31,546 nucleotides of DNA from a virus. Position 1 is the first letter of the stretch, and each line of letters starts with the position of its first letter. The stretch is taken from positions 1-31,546 of the IMG/VR virus record IMGVR_UViG_3300042478_001714. One strand, written 5' to 3'. The translations under genes and the position numbers were made by a program. A model generated the notes under the pieces. It was not told the origin of the DNA and did no database searches. It was given only the letters and a program-made list of their open reading frames with translations. Below are positions 17,401-24,742 of this stretch, one piece after another.

Positions 17401-19216
17401 GTCTATTTTCGTGCTGTAAATGCAAAACCCCGTCTGGGTCGCTAGATTCATCTTGTTTAGTATTTATGTATGAAAATACGCTACGGTTTTGGCCATTCTT
17501 ATCAGCTTTTTTTTCTTTAAGTGCCTGAAGATACATTTTAGTGGCAACCCCTAAATTAGCCCCAGGTTGCATTCCAAAACTTGTAGGTGCCATTAAAGCT
17601 TTAAAGCATGTTAAATATATATTTTGTTCATTTCCAGAAACATCTGTTGGGGGAACTGTGTCATTAAGTTCTTTTATTTTTTTCCACTCATTGTTATCTT
17701 TGTTTACAAAATTTAACATTCTTATGATATTAGAATCCGTCTGAGCCATATCATCGTCATACCACAATGCACCAGAGTCTTGTGTGGCGTTATGTTCTTT
17801 TATTAGTTTATTTTTTTCACCTGCGTCTTTGTATTCTTTCCATTCGCCATTAGGTAAAATTAAAAATCCTTTATTGTTATTTCCTGAGGTTTTACCTTGG
17901 CCTTCTGAAAATAACGCTTGTGCTACATGATCTGTTGCAAAAGTTAAACCTAACGCAACTAGTGCACGCATACGCTCATCTTCAATTACAGCTTGTTCTT
18001 TATCTCCGGCTGGTCCTTTCTTCCTGGCTTCTACTAACTTAGCTTCCGCAAGTCGTTCGATTACACCACGACCGCCAAATTCATGGTAAAGTGCCATTTT
18101 TTCAGAAGATGAGTGATCTTTACCTATTGTAGTGCCGTCAATTAAATCCCATACTTCTTGGTGCATAACAGCGTGCCACATGCGTGTAAAATTTGCATTG
18201 TCTGTAGGGCTGTATCCACCTTTATTACTAAAATCTTGATCCAGCATATGTAATTGTTCGTTGGTAAATTCTCCGTTTTTACCCGCAGGCTGTAGGGGCA
18301 TCATTGTGTCATCAGGTTTAGTGTTTTTAGCTAACCCAACAAAAGATGCCGCTCCCTTTATCATTCCCCTTACTACCGAAGGAAACATATCCACAGTTTG
18401 GGCTACGGTTAGTTTACCACTTTCAGATTTAGTGTCAGACCCAAACCTATCTCCACCTGACATTTCTGGAAGTATTGATTTTCTTACTCTTTCGTGAATA
18501 CCACTTAGTGAGGATTTAGTAACTTCCCATTTTGGGCTTAGTCTGGGTTTACCATTTTTGTCTAAAAGTGGTTTACCATCTTTATCTAGCAATGGCTTTT
18601 CTGAGCCTGCTTGTTTGTTTGCTATTTCTTGTCTCATTAAATCAAAGTATCTTGATTGTTGATACCTATCAGAAACTACAGGTGGCGCGTCCTTTAATAT
18701 GTCGTGACTATCTAAATACAACAATGCATGAAGTTGAGTTTCATTAAGTCCGTGATCTATGCTGTTGATTTCATTAGCATGATCTTCAGACAGTCCTGTA
18801 GTTTTAAGGTTAACTTTAGCTTGTTTTTCTTTATCTACTCTGGAACCAAAAAAGTAATGGGTGTTATTTAAAATTGATAAAAGATGGTCTTTTTGCCCAA
18901 TTCTAGAGCTTCTAAGTTTTGCGTATTCTCCGTTATCGTGACCTTTAGTTTTTAAAAAGTCTGTAATATTTTGATCATTGTCAGGTGGCGCAGCTTTTCC
19001 ATAAGGAAGAAAATCAGTTTTTTTTCTGTCGTTATTAACTGAATCTGAACTATCTAATTGTGAATTCGCAAAATCTGCATGATTAGCGTTTTCTGGAGGA
19101 GTAATACCTTTAGTTGGAGTATTTGTTTCTAATTTTTTAAATTTTAATTTGTGGGAATACGCTAACTTTTTAAAAGCTATAACGCCGTCTATAAATTTGC
19201 CAAATTGTGCACTCAT
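14402..19216 (-). CDS. Giant 1604-aa protein between portal and protease, possible internal virion or polyvalent protein
   Basis: This is the largest gene of the window. It is highly polar, helix-rich and Lys/Asp-rich at the N-terminus. Around residues 935-1010 it has GGYPTKDLWFTRWMLWGLG and later QVQAVGWYHWKNFCTRMG. This T.D.W..R...G, then QA..W pairing resembles a domain I remember from large phage polyvalent proteins. Residues 1040-1210 are low-complexity Pro/Gly/Asn/Ala linker. A compact segment follows near 1215-1310 (GAWHGISGQKKSVLVFHPNP, RVVVYDPNRGMRN). The C-terminus has RGRNYNGGQFAP. In Mu-like phages the minor head protein (gpF) sits here, but I see no gpF signature. Candidates: ejected internal protein, minor head protein, or polyvalent enzyme. 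The last codons overlap the protease start. Confidence 0.6.
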   Translation of the reverse strand: MSAQFGKFIDGVIAFKKLAYSHKLKFKKLETNTPTKGITPPENANHADFANSQLDSSDSVNNDRKKTDFLPYGKAAPPDNDQNITDFLKTKGHDNGEYAKLRSSRIGQKDHLLSILNNTHYFFGSRVDKEKQAKVNLKTTGLSEDHANEINSIDHGLNETQLHALLYLDSHDILKDAPPVVSDRYQQSRYFDLMRQEIANKQAGSEKPLLDKDGKPLLDKNGKPRLSPKWEVTKSSLSGIHERVRKSILPEMSGGDRFGSDTKSESGKLTVAQTVDMFPSVVRGMIKGAASFVGLAKNTKPDDTMMPLQPAGKNGEFTNEQLHMLDQDFSNKGGYSPTDNANFTRMWHAVMHQEVWDLIDGTTIGKDHSSSEKMALYHEFGGRGVIERLAEAKLVEARKKGPAGDKEQAVIEDERMRALVALGLTFATDHVAQALFSEGQGKTSGNNNKGFLILPNGEWKEYKDAGEKNKLIKEHNATQDSGALWYDDDMAQTDSNIIRMLNFVNKDNNEWKKIKELNDTVPPTDVSGNEQNIYLTCFKALMAPTSFGMQPGANLGVATKMYLQALKEKKADKNGQNRSVFSYINTKQDESSDPDGVLHLQHENRLYGRAKAVSNSMEILDPELYKNINFLYASEDKENIRKAIHLQKEWLRLEYRDILIQKDEDAKLRPPKKNNKDDDESEEKAELKSVNIKANNIFTNTIEKIRLAALDPNFVIPSGKESQEDDLDMTVKGALKKPSLSALTRNHKRGDDQTMINTWADKAATGSETNTWSDKQKEQLKKDLKNMQFSSDDLQKDWTTRGGSINPMLRFIKNYSLAFGKDGDHQLSSFLQGSHSAAFMAQEWAKYSLATDENGKNSFQVDMEEARSIKNPFNRAKAIEDVKDDYVRFIKKTEAKFIKAAPAGLRDQIKEGKLGVSGSYIFGPKGGNFHQDLSYNGGYPTKDLWFTRWMLWGLGTMTNKSGKLIDTPPTQLAGVFDLINNFTANEFKLTNKQVQAVGWYHWKNFCTRMGVKTAGMENYTSASKKHYDAMVTGAGEDPEPMPEIPKDKANAYAKKNPNGPPSNRAGVPKNFSAANLARAYAVLGKSNSDLTRKPFTMDNPSNRTRQQAKGKGKTRLPGRGRGVVKFAQFKPAPGGMTGAPVATRTNQPFSNAVAKSPGGKNLAQGALGNQINAKGGVNTTAQNAVGDWPNGSEESIIHTAPQGTDPFKLKYLGAWHGISGQKKSVLVFHPNPKGPDSLYHMVHPSTDMGEVREQLIAAGINYKTLLPGKTNTRVVVYDPNRGMRNTVDQFATLNNLNVEENIGQGEIVGHNGDWNSAGALPKSRQAYQNIIGEYEQNSNQAGPTNNPSGASTNGTSPSAGKAQQLSRKTTTKAKIKFDRSRRILEGFLRQHNTPNRELPPVGDLLSQDLQNIKPEHLSKYQQLIPDAKWSDIEGAVTSLQQDPSLYDDMTSESNRKEMYCKEHARTVLQSSGLKKLIDSLQVQKMIPEHAQHLIEDAKDGDYFSLEAISSELKHGVPSLRAFAKAAEKEYNKAGKVWDKMRTQPQPQKFAKSEHAKDQYRAGKHGVTFRGRNYNGGQFAPKDDGVKRFEKDSNLTHMIRKLRGA

Positions 19217-19228
19217 TACATCACCTTT

Positions 19229-20734
19229 TTATTTGCGTAATCGTCCGCCTAGGCGTGGAAATAAGGGTTTTCTTTGTTGAGTTGGCTGTTGGATCGGTTT
19301 AGGCGGATTTGCCTCAGGAATAGGCGTATTTGAGGCTTTAATCGTGTCTGTTATAGGGCTAGACTTCTTGATTTTAGGCATCTTGTTTACACCCTCTATA
19401 CTTGGTGTAAATTTTGGAGAAGTCGTTGAACCTCTAAGGCCTGAAGATGGGGGGGCAATTGGCCTAATTGGCATGCGTTGTGGTTTAGGTGCAAAACTTG
19501 GATTTGGTTTAAGGGTGGGCGGGGCTGGCATTTTTGCATCTTGGGGTTTAACACCTAAAATGTCTTCCCCTCCACGCATTAAAGGGTATCCATCATTTAA
19601 TTTTTGCGGTTCCCCTGGGTCATTCCATATGGGTTTAGGGCCTGCTGGTGGGGCTTTAGGTGTAAAGTTAACATCAGGTGCAGGTAAACCTAATGGGTTG
19701 TCTGGTCCTGGTATACCTGCTGGTGGGTATTGTTCTTCAACATCTAAGCTGCCTTCTGAGTCAGGAGGGCCTAAGACTCTATCCCTAGTAACCTTCATCG
19801 CCTGTGCTTGTTTTTGACCTTCTGGTGTGTTAAACCACTGCTCATCCGTCATTCCATATCTACCAGCGGGTCTAGGGGCCATCTGACCGGATGCTTGGAG
19901 TTCCGCAGTAGTTTGTTGTCCACCGGGTAGGCTAGATATTTTAGGCCTCTGTGCTGCGGCACCACCTAATGAGCCACCACCCATATCAACATTTCCGTTA
20001 TATCCTGAATTTGGTTTGTTAACCGAATCGTCGTACAGTTTTTTAGCTCTTTCAGACTTCCATTGATACTCAGTTGGTGCAGGTGTAGCTTGTGCAACAG
20101 GTGGGGGTGTAGGTGCTGCAACAGGTGCAGGTAGTTTTTTTGGCCCAGCGTAGTTTACGCCGCCCTCATCTCTAGAAAATTTAGGTTCGCCGTTTTTAAT
20201 TTCTAATTTCCGTCTTTCACCTGAGATATCTACTCTATTGGATGGATTAACTGTATTAACACCTTTAGGCTGGAACTGTTCCCCCCTAGCTCTTGCTTCA
20301 GCACCCTCTCGTTTAATATCTGCCATAACTTGATTGTGCTGTGCATGTTGAGCAGATTCAGACCTTGTGTCTCTGGTATTAACACCTGGAGTGCCAAGTT
20401 TATACCCATTAGCATCAAGCATACCTGCGCGAATCATTGCATTGCCAGTACCGGGCCCACCTCGTGCAATCTGCTCTTGATCAACAGCTATCTCAGTATC
20501 TTTTTGTAGCTTATTACCGTAGTTTACGCCTCCGTAAACTGTGTCTATGCTTTGTTGAGGTATAGGGTTATTTTTTAACCACGCAGCTTGAGCTTCTCTA
20601 CCAGCGTGTGTGGTAGGATCGTTGTATATTTGCTGGCCTCTGTAGTTAGCGCCTTGTTGTCTTACATTTTGTAAGTGTTGTGCATTTGACGCAGCTTGAC
20701 CGGGAACGCCTAAACCGTTTTCTCTTAGTGGCAT
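19229..20734 (-). CDS. Pro/Gly/Gln-rich disordered protein, unrecognised
   Basis: This 501-aa product is almost entirely low complexity: Gln/Asn/Gly-rich at the N-terminus and Pro-rich after residue 200 (PAPVAAPTPPPVAQATPAP, PRAGRYGM-type and PAPPTLKPNPSFAPKPQ). It ends with a basic PRLGGRLRK. No fold, signal peptide or membrane segment is evident. A short ordered island GMTDEQWFNTPEGQKQAQAM lies around residues 295-315. It is between portal and the giant protein in the same operon, 12 bases before the latter. I infer a virion-associated or assembly protein; nothing in the sequence gives a specific function. Confidence 0.65.
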   Translation of the reverse strand: MPLRENGLGVPGQAASNAQHLQNVRQQGANYRGQQIYNDPTTHAGREAQAAWLKNNPIPQQSIDTVYGGVNYGNKLQKDTEIAVDQEQIARGGPGTGNAMIRAGMLDANGYKLGTPGVNTRDTRSESAQHAQHNQVMADIKREGAEARARGEQFQPKGVNTVNPSNRVDISGERRKLEIKNGEPKFSRDEGGVNYAGPKKLPAPVAAPTPPPVAQATPAPTEYQWKSERAKKLYDDSVNKPNSGYNGNVDMGGGSLGGAAAQRPKISSLPGGQQTTAELQASGQMAPRPAGRYGMTDEQWFNTPEGQKQAQAMKVTRDRVLGPPDSEGSLDVEEQYPPAGIPGPDNPLGLPAPDVNFTPKAPPAGPKPIWNDPGEPQKLNDGYPLMRGGEDILGVKPQDAKMPAPPTLKPNPSFAPKPQRMPIRPIAPPSSGLRGSTTSPKFTPSIEGVNKMPKIKKSSPITDTIKASNTPIPEANPPKPIQQPTQQRKPLFPRLGGRLRK

Positions 20735-20751
20735 TGTGTTTTCCTTAGTTG

Positions 20752-21078
20752 TTAGCAGGGGCCAGAAGATCCGTCTTTGCGCTTGCCCCAGTTAGGTAGA
20801 TGTGTGTTTGTGCCTGAGGGTTCTGAACCTGCTTCGTATTTAATTTTTGGTACTTTAGATTTAGGCCCAAAAGCTCTTTGGTATTGATCCCTAGGTCTAC
20901 CTTTGCCTGTCATTGCGGTATAGTCGTTCCAAGCTCTAGCTTGTGAGTTTTTATTTTTAGTCCTTCTTACTTGATCTTTAATAGTCTCACCCTTTTCAGG
21001 AATATCATCTTTTTTAGGCACTTTTGTGTCTTTTTTAGTTTGAAACTTTTTGTACTTGTCCTTCTTAGACTCTTCCAT
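20752..21078 (-). CDS. Small basic protein after portal, unrecognised
   Basis: The start at 21078 is preferred because TAGGAG lies 8 bases upstream; an in-frame ATG at 21129 would add 17 residues in the intergenic hairpin region without such a site. The result is 108 residues, strongly Lys-rich (ESKKDKYKKFQTKKDTKVPKK), probably disordered, with a central SQARAWNDYTAMTGKGRPRD. It may bind DNA or act as an assembly factor; I cannot identify a family. Confidence 0.65.
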   Translation of the reverse strand: MEESKKDKYKKFQTKKDTKVPKKDDIPEKGETIKDQVRRTKNKNSQARAWNDYTAMTGKGRPRDQYQRAFGPKSKVPKIKYEAGSEPSGTNTHLPNWGKRKDGSSGPC

Positions 21079-21136
21079 TGCAAAACTCCTAAGGTTGTAA
21101 ATAGAACACGAAACATTAAAATTACACACAAGGGCA

Positions 21137-21153
21137 GGGGGCTTTATGCCCCC
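21137..21153 (-). other. GC-rich hairpin spanning the portal stop codon
   Basis: GGGGGC and GCCCCC form a perfect 6-bp stem around a 5-nt loop that contains the portal stop codon (21144-21146). On the minus strand no T-run follows, so it is not a classical terminator. It could slow decay of the upstream message or attenuate transcription before the next gene, whose start is 59 bases downstream. Confidence 0.45.
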
Positions 21154-22619
21154 GCGCCTTGTGCCCCGTCCGGTGTAGGATTTTGAGTCGCTTCTGCACC
21201 TTGTTCAGGCACAGGCCCTGGTTGCCCTTGTGTTGGCACACCTGTTGGCTGACTTCCCATTGTGGACGGGTTTAGTGGCATATTTTGTGCTAATATCGCA
21301 TGACCTGGTTGTGGTCGGCTCAAGCCTAGAATAGCCCTAAGTTCATCTTCATCGAGTGTTCCACCCATCTGGTAGAACGCCTGTGCTGCTTGTAGGGTTT
21401 CCCCTGCATTAGGCTTATCAATGTCGAATACCCAGCGTATCTGCGGTAGTCCGGGGAAGTTATATTTTTGAAGAACCGCAACAAGTTCTTCTGTAAGTGT
21501 GTCTTGTAGATTTAGCGCGTCATATCGCACCATCCTAGAGTGCGTATCGCCGATCTCCTGTGCCTCTCCTGAGGTCATTTCATTGTCATCCGCACCTTTT
21601 ATAAACCTTCTAATCTGTTGATCAAAATAAGCCGTAATAAGGTCGTACAATAGCTGTGCGCCAGCGGGGGATGGGTCGATTCTTTCGATCCCAGGACCCG
21701 CAGTTGAGTTGTCACGGTATCTAGGGAATAGAATTGTGTTGTTTCGCATTTGCTCTTCGGCACACTGTTTAACTTCTGCTAGTGATTGTGGGTTACCCGC
21801 CTCAAAGTAATACACTGTGAGTCCGCCCGCGCCGATTCTTTCTAGGTAGTCCATTAAGAATGTGAGTACTTGTGAGCGAAGATACCACAACCAATAAATC
21901 TTACTGCGGATGCCTACGCCATGAATACCACCAGCTAATTCCCCCTCATAGAAATCTGCGTCTTCTGGTTCGTGTTTGTGGATTATTATTTGTTCGCGCT
22001 CATCAGGTGTGAAGAAGTGTGCTCTTCCACGGTCTGTAATAGCCCAACTACCGTCAAAAGTAGCGTGCACTAGGATTCCAGCTTGGCCTGAATACCGGAA
22101 TACAAGTTTATCACCGTTGATAGGTTTAAAATCCTTAACCAACATACGGCGTTTCTTTGTGGTGAAATCCCACTCGTAATTAAGCTGAACGGCGTACCTG
22201 CCATAGAACATAGCTTCTAACAGGTGCATCATTAATTGCTGTAATCTTGGAGTTTGTTTGATTATGTCGGTTAGTTCTTTAGCTGCTTCTGTTTGTGCAG
22301 TATCTTCTGGGTTTTGTGGCTCTAAATGCCAACCTAGTTGCGAGGTAGGCATCTGTCTAGACCGTATACATTCCATAATCACAGGGTCACGCCGCATCGC
22401 AAGGGTGTTTTTAGCACTGTGTCTTAGTGCTTCGTCAAATGTGTAACGGTATGTGCGTGAGGCCCAATTTACGACCTGACTAAATGTCATGAAGTGTGGT
22501 AATGGTTGACCACCATCTCCAGGTACACGGCCTTCCTTCATCTCTGCCTGTGGGAAGTCGTAACCACGCTCTTGTGGTATTTGTGCAAATGGATCAGGTA
22601 TTACATCATCATTAGCCAT
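21144..22619 (-). CDS. Portal protein, DUF935/Mu gp29-like
   Basis: This 491-aa protein carries the core pattern of DUF935 portals: RRDPVIMECIRSRQMPTSQL near residues 76-94 (the segment where such proteins count different host-side substrates), then LLEAMFYGRYAVQLNYEW near 133-150. GAGGLTVYYFEAG appears mid-protein, and the C-terminal region has the expected helical stem and a Pro/Gly/Gln tail (PTGVPTQGQPGPVPEQ). It forms the dodecameric ring at one capsid vertex through which DNA is packaged by the terminase and ejected. It overlaps the ASCH gene by 8 bases; no strong Shine-Dalgarno is seen, so it probably depends on coupling. Confidence 0.85.
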   Translation of the reverse strand: MANDDVIPDPFAQIPQERGYDFPQAEMKEGRVPGDGGQPLPHFMTFSQVVNWASRTYRYTFDEALRHSAKNTLAMRRDPVIMECIRSRQMPTSQLGWHLEPQNPEDTAQTEAAKELTDIIKQTPRLQQLMMHLLEAMFYGRYAVQLNYEWDFTTKKRRMLVKDFKPINGDKLVFRYSGQAGILVHATFDGSWAITDRGRAHFFTPDEREQIIIHKHEPEDADFYEGELAGGIHGVGIRSKIYWLWYLRSQVLTFLMDYLERIGAGGLTVYYFEAGNPQSLAEVKQCAEEQMRNNTILFPRYRDNSTAGPGIERIDPSPAGAQLLYDLITAYFDQQIRRFIKGADDNEMTSGEAQEIGDTHSRMVRYDALNLQDTLTEELVAVLQKYNFPGLPQIRWVFDIDKPNAGETLQAAQAFYQMGGTLDEDELRAILGLSRPQPGHAILAQNMPLNPSTMGSQPTGVPTQGQPGPVPEQGAEATQNPTPDGAQGAGA

Positions 22620-23061
22620 TATTTATTTTTCTCGCAACATTGCCTCTTGATGTAACTGGAACTGGCGTAATCGAAGAGACATTGTTAAATGGGTATCCCC
22701 ATTTTGTTGTTGGTGCGGGTTTTCCCTTTTTAGGTTTAGCTTTACCTATGTAGTGTTTAGAATCTTTACCAACTCTGTGCTTTTCAAAATCTAAATCAAA
22801 ACTTTTCTCGTCTTCGTAGTGAACAGGTTCACCTACAGTTGCGTACCCAACTAAATGTGCTTTACCTTTACCTGTTCTAATAATTCCCATTTGTCTACCA
22901 ACATATGGGTGAAGAGATTTAGAGTTTCTAGTTTCAATAGTTTTCTCGCCGCTTAATATCTGATCAGTGAATGGCTGGCTTTTGTCGTTTACATTAATGC
23001 CGTGTGTAATAGCGATAGAGCCATCACTCCTTCGTACAAATTGTAAATTAGAATCCTGCAT
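22612..23061 (-). CDS. ASCH/PUA-like domain protein
   Basis: The 149-aa protein has QPFTDQILSGEKTIETRNSK at residues 29-48, matching the ASCH signature (sGeKtiExR), followed by strands GRQMGIIRTG and HLVGYATVGEPVHY, the beta-barrel of the ASCH/PUA-like fold. It then has a basic stretch and KWGYPFNNV. ASCH proteins bind RNA or modified nucleosides, and some (YqfB type) hydrolyse N4-acetylcytidine. Similar domains occur inside phage polyvalent proteins. It is the first gene of the structural operon and is divergent from a cytosine methyltransferase. The start is the only Met near the domain, with a G-run 8 bases upstream that is tied up in a hairpin. Binding partner unknown. Confidence 0.65.
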   Translation of the reverse strand: MQDSNLQFVRRSDGSIAITHGINVNDKSQPFTDQILSGEKTIETRNSKSLHPYVGRQMGIIRTGKGKAHLVGYATVGEPVHYEDEKSFDLDFEKHRVGKDSKHYIGKAKPKKGKPAPTTKWGYPFNNVSSITPVPVTSRGNVARKINNG

Positions 23062-23066
23062 AATAT

Positions 23067-23127
23067 GGACCCCCGCCGTTAAGCGGGGGCCTCTTGTGGG
23101 TGCACCCAGTCTAGGGGGAACTAGACT
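23067..23127 (-). promoter_or_regulatory. Three-hairpin 5' leader of the structural operon
   Basis: Three hairpins follow one another. CCCCCGC (23070-23076) pairs with GCGGGGG (23083-23089), and a GG/CC pair can extend the stem past one bulged base. TGGGTGCACCCA (23097-23108) is a perfect 12-base palindrome. AGTCTAG (23108-23114) pairs with CTAGACT (23121-23127). In the minus transcript, the G-run that could serve as ribosome-binding site for the ASCH gene lies in the stem nearest the start, 8 bases away. None is followed by a T-run in either direction, so they are more likely regulatory or stabilising than terminators. Confidence 0.6.
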
Positions 23128-23140
23128 TCTGGATCTATCT

Positions 23141-23168
23141 AAGATAACATTAGTATTTTATTAGTCAA
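23141..23168 (-). promoter_or_regulatory. Sigma70-like promoter for the ASCH/portal operon
   Basis: On the minus strand TTGACT (23168-23163) is followed after 16 bases by TATCTT (23146-23141). The -35 box matches five of six consensus bases; the -10 box four of six. The predicted transcript would start near 23134 and run straight through the three-hairpin leader. It could be host-polymerase driven; a phage-specific promoter cannot be excluded. Confidence 0.5.
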
Positions 23169-23206
23169 GATTAATTCTACTTCTATATACAATTTAGCTA
23201 TACACA

Positions 23207-23235
23207 TTGTAGCAATATAGATTATACTGTATAAC
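23207..23235 (+). promoter_or_regulatory. Promoter candidate for the methyltransferase
   Basis: TTGTAG (23207-23212) and TATAAC (23230-23235) are 17 bases apart; the -10 matches five of six consensus bases, the -35 only three. A transcript from about 23242 would have a very short leader containing AAGGGG before the ATG at 23255. The surrounding 100 bases are strongly AT-rich, typical for a divergent promoter region. Confidence 0.4.
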
Positions 23236-23254
23236 CATTAAAATAAGGGGTTTT

Positions 23255-24499
23255 ATGCAGTATTTATCTGTTTGTTCTGGAATTGAAGCAGCAACTTGTG
23301 CTTGGGAAAACCTAGGGTGGCAACCCGCAGGTTTTTCCGAAATAGAACCTTTTCCATGTGCGGTTTTAAAACACCACTACCCTAAAGTTAAAAACTACGG
23401 AGATATTAATGACCACAAGAAATGGAAACTACCACCAATCAACCTTTTGGTCGGAGGAACACCTTGCCAATCTTTCTCAATCGCAGGACTTAGAAAAGGA
23501 CTCGAAGACCCTAGAGGTAACATCATGCTTACCTACCTTAGAATCCTTGAAAGTAGACGGCCTAAGTGGACTATCTGGGAAAATGTCCCCGGTGTGTTGT
23601 CATCTAACAGAGGAAGAGATTTTTCTACCTTCATCACAGCGTTGGGGAACATGGGGTATGGGTGGGCCTACCGTGTGTTGGACGCTCAGTGGTTCGGATT
23701 GGCCCAAAGACGCAAGCGTGTGTTTGTTGTCGGATGTCTTGGAGACAGAAAAAGTGCACAAAAGGTACTATTTGAGTCCGAAAGCGTGCGCAGGGATACT
23801 CCGCCGTGCAGAGACAAGAGGAAAGAAGTTACCGGAACTATTACAGGTGGCTTTGGAGAGCGTGGTATTGACCACATCCAAATAAGTGATGGTGCGTATA
23901 AGATTGAATACTGTGAACCAATTACAGGTGCACTAGCTGCTGCTGATGGGCCTAAGGGGGTTAGTGATCAGTACGCACATGAAGGTAAGCTAATTACAAC
24001 CTACGACATGGCTAATCACCATAATCCTCAAGAAAGTTCTACTGCACATTTAACTACTCGTAACTGTGCTTTTGTTTGTGGTAACACGCCTTTAGCTGCT
24101 ATATCTTTTGAACCCGGCATCGCAGTTAGAGAAGGTGATCCTAGCCGATTTATACCGGAGTTAACAGGTACACTAAGGGGGGTTATGGGAGATAACCGAA
24201 CTGCGGTGGCACACATTGTGCATGGCACACAAGATCCATGTGTTTCGGATATTGCATTTGCCCAAGGTAGAAATAATGGCGGCGAAAATGTGCTAATTAG
24301 AAATACGGCTGTTAGAAGACTTACACCTCGTGAATGTGAAAGGTTACAAGGATTTCCTGATGACTACACATCTATTGCGTGGAAGAACAAACCTGCTGAA
24401 CTATGTCCAGATGCACCCAGGTACAAAGCCCTAGGTAATTCTATGGCTGTGCCTGTGATGCGCTGGATTGGCGAACGCATAAATAAACTAAAGGACTAA
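23255..24499 (+). CDS. DNA (cytosine-5) methyltransferase
   Basis: All key motifs are present in order: motif I LSVCSGIEAAT (4-14), motif IV GTPCQS with catalytic Cys71, motif VI ENV (109-111), motif VIII QRRKR (151-155), motif IX RRLTPRECERLQGFPD (354-369) and motif X GNSMAVPV (394-401). The target-recognition region is roughly residues 165-350 and is not recognisable as to sequence. It transfers a methyl group from S-adenosylmethionine to cytosine C5. AAGGGG lies about 5 bases before the start. It is the only large plus-strand gene, inserted between terminase and portal. No restriction endonuclease gene is adjacent, so it is probably an orphan protecting phage DNA from host cleavage. Confidence 0.95.
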   Translation: MQYLSVCSGIEAATCAWENLGWQPAGFSEIEPFPCAVLKHHYPKVKNYGDINDHKKWKLPPINLLVGGTPCQSFSIAGLRKGLEDPRGNIMLTYLRILESRRPKWTIWENVPGVLSSNRGRDFSTFITALGNMGYGWAYRVLDAQWFGLAQRRKRVFVVGCLGDRKSAQKVLFESESVRRDTPPCRDKRKEVTGTITGGFGERGIDHIQISDGAYKIEYCEPITGALAAADGPKGVSDQYAHEGKLITTYDMANHHNPQESSTAHLTTRNCAFVCGNTPLAAISFEPGIAVREGDPSRFIPELTGTLRGVMGDNRTAVAHIVHGTQDPCVSDIAFAQGRNNGGENVLIRNTAVRRLTPRECERLQGFPDDYTSIAWKNKPAELCPDAPRYKALGNSMAVPVMRWIGERINKLKD

Positions 24500-24500
24500 T

Positions 24501-24659
24501 ATGGACGAACGCCTAAGAGAGGCCTTAGAACGCATTGAAATTGCGTTCAAGGCCTCTAAACCATACATACAACTACAAGACGCACTTGTACTGTATAAAT
24601 TTATACTAGAGCTTCCCCCTTCTATATCTCAGTCTGAGAAACATACTGGACAAAACTAA
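24501..24659 (+). CDS. Small protein coupled to the methyltransferase
   Basis: A 52-codon frame starts 1 base after the methyltransferase stop, with AAGGA 6 bases before the ATG. The product is helical and amphipathic (RLREALERIEIAFKASKPYI, then ALVLYKFILELP), with a polar tail. No family is recognised. Tight spacing and the ribosome-binding site argue that it is real and co-expressed; a helper for the methyltransferase is a guess from position. Confidence 0.55.
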   Translation: MDERLREALERIEIAFKASKPYIQLQDALVLYKFILELPPSISQSEKHTGQN

Positions 24660-24674
24660 TCACATAGTGTAGGC

Positions 24675-24694
24675 TCACACATATATGCGTGTGA
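24675..24694 (+). terminator. Weak terminator-like hairpin after the methyltransferase unit
   Basis: TCACAC (24675-24680) pairs with GTGTGA (24689-24694) around an 8-nt loop, 15 bases after the small gene's stop. Only a short TTTT follows a few bases later, with a seven-T run further on (24717-24723), so termination would be inefficient. It is nonetheless the natural end for the methyltransferase transcript. Confidence 0.35.
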
Positions 24695-24742
24695 AGGTTT
24701 TGTGAAGAGGGTGTCATTTTTTTGTCCTGTAAATTTTAGGTA

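Noticed and set aside
23067-23091. Rho-independent terminator upstream of the ASCH gene
   Set aside because: The GC stem is strong but there is no T-run on either strand, so it is listed as a leader hairpin.
23409-23885. 158-codon alternative frame inside the methyltransferase
   Set aside because: Overlaps the conserved catalytic motifs; no ribosome-binding site; Ser/Leu-rich shadow of the real frame.
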